A stretch of 64,000 nt of DNA from Gemmiger sp. An120 (GTDB lineage: Bacteria; Bacillota; Clostridia; Oscillospirales; Ruminococcaceae): assembly GCF_002160955.1 (NCBI RefSeq), contig NZ_NFLN01000004.1, forward strand, positions 62,001-126,000, given 5' to 3'. Position 1 is the stretch's first letter, and each line of letters begins with the position of its first letter. Shown piece after piece: positions 31,907-39,606 of this stretch. The translations under genes and the position numbers were made by a program. The notes beneath the pieces were generated by a model. It was not told the origin of the DNA and made no database searches. It worked only from the letters and a program-made list of their open reading frames with translations.

Positions 31907-33853
31907 TCATCGATGGGCTTTGGCCGTGCCGCGATGGTGGCGCAGCAGCGCCAGAACCAGCGCCGCCGCCACGGTACCCAGCAGAAGCGCCAGCATATAC
32001 CATCTGGGGTTGCCCGCCAGCGGGAAGACTAACACCCCGCCGTGCGGCGCGGGCAGCGTGCAGCCCCAGAACATGGACAGCGCACCGGACAGCGCGCCGC
32101 CCAGCACGCAGGCGGGAATGACCCGTAGCGGGTCGGCCGCCGCGAAGGGTACCGCACCCTCGGTAACAAAGCACAGCCCCAGCAGATAGTTGACCGGGGC
32201 AATGCGCCGTTCCTGCTGGGTGAACAGCCGGGGGAAGCAGGTGGCGCAGAGGGCCAGCGCCAGCGGCGGCACCATACCGCCCGCCATAACCGCCGCCATC
32301 ATCCGGTAAGCCGCGCTGGTCAGCGGCAGGCCGGAGGCCACGGCCGTGGCCATAGCGCCGGTGGCGGCCACATAGGCAGCCTTGTTGACCGGGCCGCCCA
32401 TATCCACCGCCATCATGCCGCCCAGAATTGCGCCCAGCGCCAGGCGGCTGGCACCGCTCATGTTGTTCAGCATCTCACTGAGCCGGGCGCTGAATCCGCC
32501 CACAAAGGGATCCACCAGGCACATAAACACGCCGATAAAAAGCACGCCGGTGATCGGGTAGATCAGGGTAGGCTTGATGCCTGCCATCCGGTCGGGCAGG
32601 TGATCGCACAGACGGCGTATTGCCCGCATAAACAACCCGGCGGCAAAACCCGCCAGCACCGCCCCCACAAACCCGGAGGGCACTGCCGCGGTGCCGTTGA
32701 AAATTGTATCAAAGGTTATGCCGCTGGTGGAAAGCGCCCCGCCCACAAGCCCCGGCATCAGGCCGGGCCGGTCGGCCAGGCTGCGGGCAATGTACCCGGC
32801 CAGCACCGGCAGCATCAGGTTCATGGAGGTGCGGCCCAGCATGGTCAGGAAAGCGGCAATGGGGGTGTTCTGGCCAAAGGTGACCGCGCCCAGGGCCGGA
32901 TCGTCAAACAGATATCCCAGCGCCACCAGGATACCGCCGCCGATAACAAAGGGCAGCATGTGGGACACACCCTCCATCAGATGCCGGTAGATGGCCCGGG
33001 GCAGGCCCGCCGGCTGGATCAGTTCATCCAGCGGGGCCCGTTTCGCTCCGGCAGGCATGACCGGCGCGCGCCCGTCCAGTACCGTCTGGATCAGTTCTGC
33101 CGGGCGGTGCACACCGTCCGCCACCGGTACCTTGAGCACCGGTTTGCCGGCAAAACGGTCCTCATCCACCGTCCGGTCCACCGCCAGAATAATGCCGTCG
33201 GCCGTCTCGATGTCCTCCGCGGTCAGACGGTTCTGTACCCCGGCGCTGCCCCGGGTCTCCACCTTGATGGTGACCCCCAGGTGGGACGCCGCCTGTTCCA
33301 GGGCTTCCGCCGCCATGTAGGTATGGGCGATCCCGGTGGGGCAGGCCGTGACCGCCAGGATGCGGGGCGCGTCTTCCTTGGGCTTTTCCTCACCAAAACG
33401 GGCCTGTTCCGCCTTGTCCACCGCGTCCAGAAATTCCTGCGGGGTGGCAGCGGCACGCAGCTGCTTTTGGAACTCCCGGTCCATAAGCAGGCTCATCAGC
33501 CGGGACAGGATCTCCATATAGCTGGTGCCGTCCTCGGTGGCGGCGATCAGGAACAGCAGATCGGAGGGCTGCCCGTCCATGGCGCCCCATTCCACGCCCC
33601 GGTTCAGGGTCATGACCGCCAGGCCGGTACGGCGTACCGAGGCGCCCCGCCCATGGGGGACGGCAATGCCTTCCTGGATGGCGGTGCTCACCTGCTCCTC
33701 CCGCTCCAGCACCGCCCGGCGAAAAGCGTCGGAATCGGTCAGCAGGCCGTCCTGCCGTGTGAGCGCGATCAGCTGATCCAGCGCGTCCTGTTTATCCGCC
33801 ACAGCCACATGCAGCCGCATCCGGCTGGCGCTGAGTAGGTCGGTTATCTGCAT
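31907..33853 (-). CDS. fruA: PTS fructose transporter, EIIABC fusion
   Basis: The 648-residue permease imports fructose as fructose-1-phosphate. EIIA covers about residues 1-150 with phospho-His67 in EGIAVPHGRGAS. EIIB follows from about 163 with phospho-Cys171 in RILAVTACPTGIAHTYMAAE. EIIC makes up the C-terminal half with about nine membrane segments (SHMLPFVIGGGILVALGYLF, MAVDMGGPVNKAAYVAATGA, PVNYLLGLCFVTEGAVPFAA). It lies downstream of fruK with a hairpin terminator between them. The encoded sugar supply matches fruK. Confidence 0.96.
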   Translation of the reverse strand: MQITDLLSASRMRLHVAVADKQDALDQLIALTRQDGLLTDSDAFRRAVLEREEQVSTAIQEGIAVPHGRGASVRRTGLAVMTLNRGVEWGAMDGQPSDLLFLIAATEDGTSYMEILSRLMSLLMDREFQKQLRAAATPQEFLDAVDKAEQARFGEEKPKEDAPRILAVTACPTGIAHTYMAAEALEQAASHLGVTIKVETRGSAGVQNRLTAEDIETADGIILAVDRTVDEDRFAGKPVLKVPVADGVHRPAELIQTVLDGRAPVMPAGAKRAPLDELIQPAGLPRAIYRHLMEGVSHMLPFVIGGGILVALGYLFDDPALGAVTFGQNTPIAAFLTMLGRTSMNLMLPVLAGYIARSLADRPGLMPGLVGGALSTSGITFDTIFNGTAAVPSGFVGAVLAGFAAGLFMRAIRRLCDHLPDRMAGIKPTLIYPITGVLFIGVFMCLVDPFVGGFSARLSEMLNNMSGASRLALGAILGGMMAVDMGGPVNKAAYVAATGAMATAVASGLPLTSAAYRMMAAVMAGGMVPPLALALCATCFPRLFTQQERRIAPVNYLLGLCFVTEGAVPFAAADPLRVIPACVLGGALSGALSMFWGCTLPAPHGGVLVFPLAGNPRWYMLALLLGTVAAALVLALLRHHRGTAKAHR

Positions 33854-33900
33854 AGATACCCCCTGTTTTCATCATCGGGCCGCAGCCCGGTAAGCAATAT

Positions 33901-33940
33901 AAAAAGCAGCCGGTGCCCGGGTCAGGGATCGGCTGCTTTT
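33901..33940. terminator. Hairpin between fruK and fruA
   Basis: AAAAAGCAGCCG (33901-33912) pairs with CGGCTGCTTTT (33930-33940). T-runs occur on both strands. On the reverse strand it would attenuate transcription between fruK and fruA, or fruA may start at a CTGACC/TATATT promoter inside it. Confidence 0.75.
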
Positions 33941-33946
33941 ATTGTA

Positions 33947-34855
33947 TCATATTAGAACACTGTCGTACAATGCCCAAACTTGTTCCCGGCGGGCGATCCA
34001 GGGAGAAAATGCGGAGGCACTGCCTGCTGCCACCCCCATGCGCAGGGCTTCCGCCCACCGGCCGGTGGTCAGCCAGCCGGACAAAAAGCCCGCCACCATC
34101 GAATCTCCGGCCCCCACGGTATCCACTGCCTTGCCCTGGGGCGCGGGGCAGAACAGCCTTTCGCCCGAAGAGGTAAGCAGGGCGGCCCCTTCACCGCCCA
34201 GAGAGAGCAGCACGTTGGCCGCCCCTTTTTCCTGCAGGGTGCGGGCAGCGTCGAAGAGTTCCTCCCGGGTGGAGAGTGCCCGGCCTGCCAGAGCCTCCAG
34301 TTCCGGGCGGTTGGGCTTGATCAGAAACGGATGGGCCGTCAGCGCAGCGCTGAGCACCGCGCCCTCTGCGTCCACCACAGCCCGCACCCCCCGGGCCGTC
34401 AGCGGCATCAGCAGGCGGGCGTAGGTGTCATCCGGCAGACCGGCCGGCAGACTGCCGGCCAGTACCACCCAGTCGCCCTCCTCCAGCACCGCCAGGCGGG
34501 AAGCCAGTTCTTCCAGATGGGAGGGGCCCAGCACCGGCCCGCGCCCGTTGATCTCGGTCTCCTCGCCGGCCTTGACCTTCACGTTGATGCGGGTCATGCC
34601 CTCCCGGGCCCAGAGCAGCTCCGCGGGCAGGCCCGCGTCGGCCAGCTGCCCGGCCAGCATGTGGCCGGTATACCCGGCCGCAAAGGCCAGCGCCCGCACC
34701 GGCTGCCCCAGGCGGTTCAGCATCAGGGCCACATTCAGTCCTTTACCGCCGGGACGCACGCTCTCCGTCCGGGTGCGGTTCAGGCCGCCGGGCTGCAGCT
34801 GCTCCAGTTCCACGGTATAATCCAGCGAGGGGTTCAGGGTCACCGTACAGATCAA
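33947..34855 (-). CDS. fruK: 1-phosphofructokinase
   Basis: FruK phosphorylates fructose-1-phosphate to fructose-1,6-bisphosphate. The 302-residue PfkB-family kinase has ICTVTLNPSLDYTVELEQLQ, the RPGGKGLNVALMLNRLG substrate signature and the C-terminal VDTVGAGDSMVAGFLSGW signature with the catalytic Asp. The start is a TTG at 34855 that overlaps the stop of the preceding gene (TTGA); no ATG is available near the conserved N-terminus. GGGAGAGG lies just upstream. It is therefore translationally coupled to the Xre/DUF3169-like pair. Confidence 0.94.
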   Translation of the reverse strand: MICTVTLNPSLDYTVELEQLQPGGLNRTRTESVRPGGKGLNVALMLNRLGQPVRALAFAAGYTGHMLAGQLADAGLPAELLWAREGMTRINVKVKAGEETEINGRGPVLGPSHLEELASRLAVLEEGDWVVLAGSLPAGLPDDTYARLLMPLTARGVRAVVDAEGAVLSAALTAHPFLIKPNRPELEALAGRALSTREELFDAARTLQEKGAANVLLSLGGEGAALLTSSGERLFCPAPQGKAVDTVGAGDSMVAGFLSGWLTTGRWAEALRMGVAAGSASAFSPWIARREQVWALYDSVLI

Positions 34856-35586
34856 AGCGCCTCTCCCCCTTTCTTTTCGGCGCGGCTGCAGCCTGCCCAA
34901 AAGCTGATCTTGAGTGTGAGGATCGCAGCCAGCAGGCACCAGGCGGCCAGGTTATCCCCCGGCACCAGCAGGCGCACGATCACAACAACCACCAGCAGCG
35001 CCACCAGCACCATCTGGGTGGCCAGCACCGTACGGTACGAGGCCCGGCCGATCTTCTGGCGCTCGGCCTCGTCGCAGCTGTTGTACCACTCCTTGTTGAA
35101 CTTCAGATCCCGCACATCCCCCCGTTTTTCCGGGTTGATACGGCGGATAAAGTCCACGATGCGGCCCTGGCCCAGAATCACCAGCGGCATGCTGACCACC
35201 ACCAGCACGCTGCTTGCCAGCAGGGAAAGGCCCACCTGGGTCAAAGAAAGCGGCAGCAGGAACATCACCAGTATCTGCTGCATCTCCAGCAGGTTGATCG
35301 CCATATCGGCGGCCCGCAAAGCCGGTTCGGCCTGGTCTTCGTCGCCGGTATCCAGTGCGGCGGCAAACCGGCGCGCCCGTTTCATGTACGAAGCCGCTGT
35401 CAGGCTGCATACCAGGATGGCCAGCGCCTGCACCACCGGTACGCCCAGCGCCAGGCTGTTTTCCAGTTTTTCCACCATGTCCGCCGTCAGGCCGTCCATG
35501 CCGAACCAGATCACGCCAAAACCCAGCACACCGCCCACCACCATGGACGCCAGTATCATCAGCACAAATTTTACCGTTTTATTCAT
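34852..35586 (-). CDS. DUF3169-like membrane protein
   Basis: The 244-residue protein has about six hydrophobic segments (VKFVLMILASMVVGGVLGFG, LALGVPVVQALAILVCSLTA, LSLLASSVLVVVSMPLVILG and VLATQMVLVALLVVVVIVRL). A central acidic and charged loop contains KFNKEWYNSCDEAERQKIGR. This matches the DUF3169 membrane proteins that accompany small Xre regulators in Firmicutes. GGGAGG precedes the ATG at 35586, which lies inside the end of the Xre gene (8-base overlap). It may sense the cell state and titrate the regulator; function unproven. Confidence 0.7.
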   Translation of the reverse strand: MNKTVKFVLMILASMVVGGVLGFGVIWFGMDGLTADMVEKLENSLALGVPVVQALAILVCSLTAASYMKRARRFAAALDTGDEDQAEPALRAADMAINLLEMQQILVMFLLPLSLTQVGLSLLASSVLVVVSMPLVILGQGRIVDFIRRINPEKRGDVRDLKFNKEWYNSCDEAERQKIGRASYRTVLATQMVLVALLVVVVIVRLLVPGDNLAAWCLLAAILTLKISFWAGCSRAEKKGGEAL

Positions 35587-35794
35587 GGGTATCCTCCCCT
35601 TCCAAAGCAAAAATCTCCTCTACCGGGACGCCGAATTCCCGGGCCATCCGCAGCGCCAGGGTAATGGAGGGGTTATAATCCCCCCGCTCGATCAGGCTTA
35701 CCGTCTGGCGGGAAGCCCCGATCCGCTGCCCCAGCTCCTGCTGGTTGATGCCCAGGCGGGCCCTGTGTTCCTTCACGCGGTTTGCAAGCGGCAA
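35579..35794 (-). CDS. Small Xre-family regulator
   Basis: The 71-residue protein is a lone Cro/C1 helix-turn-helix domain: NRVKEHRARLGINQQELGQR, IGASRQTVSLIERGDYNPSI, LALRMAREFGVPVEEIFALE, close to YgzD/YozG-type repressors. The start is TTG at 35794, with AAAGGAG 8 bases upstream; longer upstream starts cross the promoter and operators. It heads the unit Xre-DUF3169-fruK and probably autoregulates through three palindromes at 35832-35907. Confidence 0.9.
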   Translation of the reverse strand: MPLANRVKEHRARLGINQQELGQRIGASRQTVSLIERGDYNPSITLALRMAREFGVPVEEIFALEGEDTHE

Positions 35795-35831
35795 ATCCAC
35801 CACTCCTTTCCAGCTATGCCGGCCGGCATTT

Positions 35832-35907
35832 TGACAACTTTTCTTGTCATCATCAGTATAGCAATGACAACTATCCTTGTCAACAGGTTTGACAAAAAAA
35901 GTTGTCA
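35832..35907 (-). promoter_or_regulatory. Xre-fru promoter with three identical operators
   Basis: Promoter on the reverse strand: TTGACA (35878-35883), 17 bases, TATACT (35855-35860). The palindrome TGACAA-N6-TTGTCA occurs three times, at 35832-35849 (at the start point), 35865-35882 (over the -35 and spacer) and 35890-35907 (upstream). Start-to-start distances are 33 and 25 bases. All three have perfect 6-base arms, so cooperative repressor binding is likely. Confidence 0.9.
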
Positions 35908-35920
35908 TTTTCAAACAGCA

Positions 35921-35962
35921 AAAAGCAGGGCCCGCACCACAAAGGGTGCGGGCCCTGCTTTT
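35921..35962. terminator. Terminator of the rubrerythrin gene
   Basis: AAAAGCAGGGCCCGCACC pairs perfectly with GGTGCGGGCCCTGCTTTT. It ends the leftward gene. Confidence 0.93.
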
Positions 35963-36018
35963 GTCTTATCTGGTGTTCGGTTTACAGCTGCGCGCGGCTT
36001 GCGGGGCGCGAAGCAGGA

Positions 36019-36558
36019 TTAGCCGAAGTAACGCTCCAGCAGACCAGCCATGCCGCGGCCGTGACGGGCCTCGTCCTTGGCCATCTCGTGCACGGTGTCA
36101 TGGATGGCATCCAGGCCCAGCTCCTTGGCCTTCTTGGCCAGATCCATCTTGCCGGAGCAGGCGCCGCACTCGGCGTCAACACGCATCTGCAGGTTCTTCT
36201 TGGTGCTGTCGGTCAGAACCTCGCCCAGCAGCTCGGCGAACTTGGCAGCATGCTCAGCCTCCTCAAAGGCGTAGCGCTTCCAGGCCTCGGCGATCTCGGG
36301 GTAGCCCTCACGGTCAGCCACACGGCTCATGGCCAGGTACATACCAACCTCGCTGCACTCGCCGTTGAAGTTCATGCGCAGGCCTTCCACGATATCCTCG
36401 GGAACGCCCTCCTTGGCGATGCCCACCACGTGCTCGGTCACGTAGGTGTTCTCCTTCTGCTCCACGAACTTGTCCTTGGGAGCCTTGCAGACGGGGCAGA
36501 ACTCGGGCGCAGCGCCCTCGGCGATATAACCACAAACGGTGCAAACAAACTTAGCCAT
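36019..36558 (-). CDS. Reverse rubrerythrin
   Basis: The 179-residue protein has the rubredoxin-like Fe site first (C6, C9, C21, C24 in [20 protein letters not shown]). A ferritin-like diiron domain follows, with [36 protein letters not shown] and [11 protein letters not shown] supplying ExxH ligands. This order defines reverse rubrerythrins, which reduce O2 and H2O2 to water at the expense of NADH via partner proteins in clostridia. An extra CGACSGK segment lies between the halves. AGGAGG precedes the ATG. It points to an obligate anaerobe. Confidence 0.95.
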   Translation of the reverse strand: MAKFVCTVCGYIAEGAAPEFCPVCKAPKDKFVEQKENTYVTEHVVGIAKEGVPEDIVEGLRMNFNGECSEVGMYLAMSRVADREGYPEIAEAWKRYAFEEAEHAAKFAELLGEVLTDSTKKNLQMRVDAECGACSGKMDLAKKAKELGLDAIHDTVHEMAKDEARHGRGMAGLLERYFG

Positions 36559-36597
36559 TGTTATTTCCTCCTGATTGTTGGATTCATTTTGTGCATT

Positions 36598-36664
36598 CGG
36601 TTCCGCTAAATAGGAACCGTTCCTTTTATGTGCTTATAATAGCATGGAAAAAGGGCATTGTCAA
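36598..36664 (-). promoter_or_regulatory. Rubrerythrin promoter and downstream palindrome
   Basis: TTGACA (36659-36664), 17 bases, TATTAT (36636-36641) on the reverse strand. Just past the start point lies CGGTTCC (36598-36604) and GGAACCG (36613-36619), a palindrome with an 8-base gap. It may be an operator for an oxidative-stress repressor or a leader hairpin. Confidence 0.75.
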
Positions 36665-36703
36665 TAGGAATCTTTATTATTTTTCAAGTTTTTCTCGGAT
36701 CTT

Positions 36704-37225
36704 TTACCTTGGATCCGTCTTGAATCCCAGGCGGCTGAGGGCGGGCAGCAAAGCGGACAGGCTGCCGGAGGTAGCAGCGCCCATAAGCAGGCCGGAAATG
36801 ATCAGAACCGGTGCATAGGCCAGGGCCAGATTGCTGGACAGGATCACGCTGGCCCCCAGCAGCTGGCCGATGTTATGGGCCAGCGAGCCGCTTACCGACA
36901 GGATGAACCAGGTAGGGCGGCGGGGCAGCCGGTAGAGGATCGCCATAACAGCCAGCGACAGCAGACCGCCGCACAGCGACAGCATGCCGGCCACTGCGCC
37001 CCGGGTAAGCAGCACAAAAAAAGCCTTGAGCACGGCCAGGGTAAGCGCCGGGCCAAATCCCATAAAGAACAGCGCGTACATGACCACGATGTTGGACAGG
37101 CCGATCTTGATGCCGGGCATCAGGCCCAGCAGCGGGGTGATGGTGGATTCCACAAAGGAAAGCGCCATGGCCAGCGCGAACAGCAGGCCGGAAAGCGCCA
37201 CCTGGCGGGTCTTTTGATTGCGCAT
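36704..37225 (-). CDS. Gx transporter family / heptaprenyl diphosphate synthase component I
   Basis: The 173-residue membrane protein has five or six hydrophobic segments and the pattern LSGLLFALAMALSFVESTIT, then LMPGIKIGLSNIVVMYALFF, AFFVLLTRGAVAGMLSLCGG and SVSGSLAHNIGQLLGASVIL. These are typical of the Hpre_diP_synt_I/Gx transporter family, which is related to ECF S components. It often sits with flavin-transfer or isoprenoid genes, but here it stands alone. GAGG precedes the ATG at 37225; a GTG at 37237 is possible. A TATAAT is at 37252-37257 without a clear -35. The gap 37258-37433 shows no gene. Confidence 0.85.
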   Translation of the reverse strand: MRNQKTRQVALSGLLFALAMALSFVESTITPLLGLMPGIKIGLSNIVVMYALFFMGFGPALTLAVLKAFFVLLTRGAVAGMLSLCGGLLSLAVMAILYRLPRRPTWFILSVSGSLAHNIGQLLGASVILSSNLALAYAPVLIISGLLMGAATSGSLSALLPALSRLGFKTDPR

Positions 37226-37433
37226 GAAATGCCTCACTTTGTCGAATTGCTATTATAAATAGGAAGAACCGGCAAAAATCCGGTTTTCTGCCCTTTCATC
37301 TTACGGCAGCAGACGCTGTGTGTCAAGGGCGCGGAGGGGCCGGTGTGCAATATTTGCGGCGGGCCGTTCGTATTGTGAATACAGGGCTGCCGGTATAGAC
37401 GGCGAAATTTTCGCAAATACTTCCGGTAAGTCC

Positions 37434-37462
37434 TTGCATTGTCTGCTGGAATAGTGTACCAT
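37434..37462 (+). promoter_or_regulatory. Promoter of the DUF4358 lipoprotein gene
   Basis: TTGCAT (37434-37439), 17 bases, TACCAT (37457-37462). Moderate match. Confidence 0.5.
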
Positions 37463-37504
37463 ATGTTCCATAGCGTTTATTTCGGTAAAGGAGTAATTGC
37501 CATT

Positions 37505-38059
37505 ATGAAAAAACTGATTTGTCTGTCCCTGGCTGCGGCTCTGCTGGCCGTTTCTCTGGCCGCCTGCGGCAGCGATTCTTCCTCTTCCGCCCCGGCGCAG
37601 GATTCCTCCGCGCCGGCATCCCAGTCCGCCGCGTCCGACTCTGCCGCCGCGTCCGGCACCTCCGCCTACAATCTGGATGACATCGTGACCGCCATCGAGG
37701 CCGCCAACCCGGTAACCAACCCCCGGGAGCTGGACGACTTTGCGCTGGAAAACCAGGTCATGCTGAACATGGACAATGTGGCGGACTTTTCCGGCAAGGT
37801 GAGCAACGACAACGCCAACAGCGCGCTGATCCTGGCCATCCAGGCTCAGCCCGGCAAGGCCGAGGACGTGAAAGCCGACCTGGAAAACTATAAGAGCGGC
37901 CTGACCACCGGCATGTATGCGGAATTTGCCGAGAAGGAAGCCCAGGCCAAGGATTCCCGCATCGTGGTCAAGGGCGACTATGTGGTGATGGTAATCGCCA
38001 ACACCGAGGGCGCCAGCTATTCCGACATCGACACCGCGGTGGACAGCGCCCTGAACTGA
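37505..38059 (+). CDS. DUF4358-type lipoprotein
   Basis: The 184-residue protein begins with a lipoprotein signal (MKKLICLSLAAALLAVSLAAC) whose LAAC lipobox places the lipid on Cys21. A Ser/Ala-rich flexible linker follows to about residue 57. A compact domain of about 125 residues then contains the DUF4358-like patterns AILAIQAQPGKAEDVK-type and a DYVVMVIANTE-type strand (here LILAIQAQPGKAEDVKADLE and GDYVVMVIANTEG). Function unknown. It lies just before the O-acetylation pair but is separated by a terminator. Confidence 0.75.
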   Translation: MKKLICLSLAAALLAVSLAACGSDSSSSAPAQDSSAPASQSAASDSAAASGTSAYNLDDIVTAIEAANPVTNPRELDDFALENQVMLNMDNVADFSGKVSNDNANSALILAIQAQPGKAEDVKADLENYKSGLTTGMYAEFAEKEAQAKDSRIVVKGDYVVMVIANTEGASYSDIDTAVDSALN

Positions 38060-38093
38060 CGGCCCGATCCGCCGCCTGAATCCCTAAGGCTTG

Positions 38094-38130
38094 ACCGGCG
38101 CCAATCCCCGCAGATTGGCGCCGGTATTTT
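38094..38130 (+). terminator. Terminator after the lipoprotein gene
   Basis: ACCGGCGCCAAT (38094-38105) pairs with ATTGGCGCCGGT (38114-38125), followed by ATTTTG. Confidence 0.88.
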
Positions 38131-38166
38131 GTAGTAAAACGCTTTTGATCCTGTGAGGTGAATCCA

Positions 38167-39591
38167 TTGGTTTTCAGCACCGTTTTGTTCCTGTTCCGGT
38201 TTTTGCCCATTGCGCTGCTGCTGTACTATCTGGCGCCCCCCAAGCTGAAAAACACCGTGCTGTTTGTGTGCAGCCTGGTATTCTATTCCTGGGGCGAGGT
38301 CAAGTTCTTCCCCATCATGGTGGTGCTCATCCTGATCAACTACATCGCCGGTTTGGGGATGGAGCGCTTTGACAAAAGCACCGCCGCTCGCCGGGGCTTT
38401 TTGCTGTTTGCCATCATCGGCAGCCTGTCCATGCTGGTGTTCTTCAAGTACACCAACTTTATCATCACCAGCATCAACGCCCTGGCCGGTCTGACCATCC
38501 CCACCATTGAGGGGGTGTCGGTGCTGCCGCTGGGTATCAGCTTCTACACCTTCCAGACCATGAGCTACTCCATCGACGTATACCGCCGTGGGGTGCCGTC
38601 GGAGCATAACTTCATCGACTTCGGCGCCTACGTGGTCATGTTCCCCCAGCTGATCGCCGGCCCCATCGTGAAATACCGGGACGTGGCCGAGCGGCTGCAC
38701 ATCTACAAGGGCCGCGTGACCATGGACCGGATCGAGGAGGGCGTGGCCCTGTTCATCTTCGGCCTAGCCAAAAAGGTTCTGCTGGCGGACACCATCAGCG
38801 CGCTGTGGCACGATGTGATCGGCACCTACAGCGGTACGGTGGAAACCGCTGCCGGCATCGGCATCCTGAACGCCTCCACCCCGCTGGTCTGGCTGGGATT
38901 GATCGCCTACTCGTTCCAGCTGTATTTTGACTTTTCCGGCTACTCGATGATGGGCATCGGCATGGGCAAGATGCTGGGCTTTGACTTCCCGGACAACTTC
39001 AACCTGCCCTATATCTCCCGCAGCATCACCGAGTTCTGGCGGCGCTGGCACATTACCCTGTCCAGCTGGTTCAAGGAGTACGTTTACATTCCCCTGGGCG
39101 GCAACCGGAAAGGCCTGGCCCGCCAGATCTTCAACATCTTTGTGGTCTGGCTGCTCACCGGCATCTGGCACGGCGCCAACTGGAACTTCATCCTGTGGGG
39201 TCTGTACTACTTTGTGCTGCTGATAATTGAAAAGACCTTCCTGCTCAAGTACCTGAAAAAAGGCCGGATCTGGCCCCATGTCTACACCCTGTTCTTTGTG
39301 GTGGTAGGCTGGGCGCTGTTTGTGGGCAACGAGCCGGGCGTGGGCCTTGTGCCGCTGTTCACCAAGCTGTTTATCCCCTCCGGCGGGGTAAGCTGTTTGT
39401 ATTTCCTGCGCAACTACGCGGTGCTGCTGGTTATCAGCGCGGTGTGCTGCACCCCGCTGCCGCTGAAGATCTGGAACAAGATCCAGCCCATCAAGTGGGT
39501 GCGCCTGACGGTGCTGGGCGTGCTGTTTGTGCTGAGCGTAGCCTATATCGTGGGTTCCACCAGCAGCCCGTTCCTGTATTTCAACTTCTAA
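38167..39591 (+). CDS. MBOAT-family O-acyltransferase (AlgI/PatA-like)
   Basis: The 474-residue integral membrane protein acetylates extracellular polysaccharide or peptidoglycan together with a DHHW/AlgJ-type partner. It shows VFSTVLFLFRFLPIALLLYY at the start and SVLPLGISFYTFQTMSYSID. The catalytic region contains FWRRWHITLSSWFKEYVYIP and LLTGIWHGANWNFILWGLYY, where the HGANW histidine is invariant. I favour TTG at 38167 as start because GAGGTG lies 8 bases upstream and it matches the family start; GTG at 38158 lacks a ribosome site. The partner gene follows 15 bases later. Confidence 0.94.
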   Translation: MVFSTVLFLFRFLPIALLLYYLAPPKLKNTVLFVCSLVFYSWGEVKFFPIMVVLILINYIAGLGMERFDKSTAARRGFLLFAIIGSLSMLVFFKYTNFIITSINALAGLTIPTIEGVSVLPLGISFYTFQTMSYSIDVYRRGVPSEHNFIDFGAYVVMFPQLIAGPIVKYRDVAERLHIYKGRVTMDRIEEGVALFIFGLAKKVLLADTISALWHDVIGTYSGTVETAAGIGILNASTPLVWLGLIAYSFQLYFDFSGYSMMGIGMGKMLGFDFPDNFNLPYISRSITEFWRRWHITLSSWFKEYVYIPLGGNRKGLARQIFNIFVVWLLTGIWHGANWNFILWGLYYFVLLIIEKTFLLKYLKKGRIWPHVYTLFFVVVGWALFVGNEPGVGLVPLFTKLFIPSGGVSCLYFLRNYAVLLVISAVCCTPLPLKIWNKIQPIKWVRLTVLGVLFVLSVAYIVGSTSSPFLYFNF

Positions 39592-39606
39592 GGGGGTGAG
39601 TCAGAC

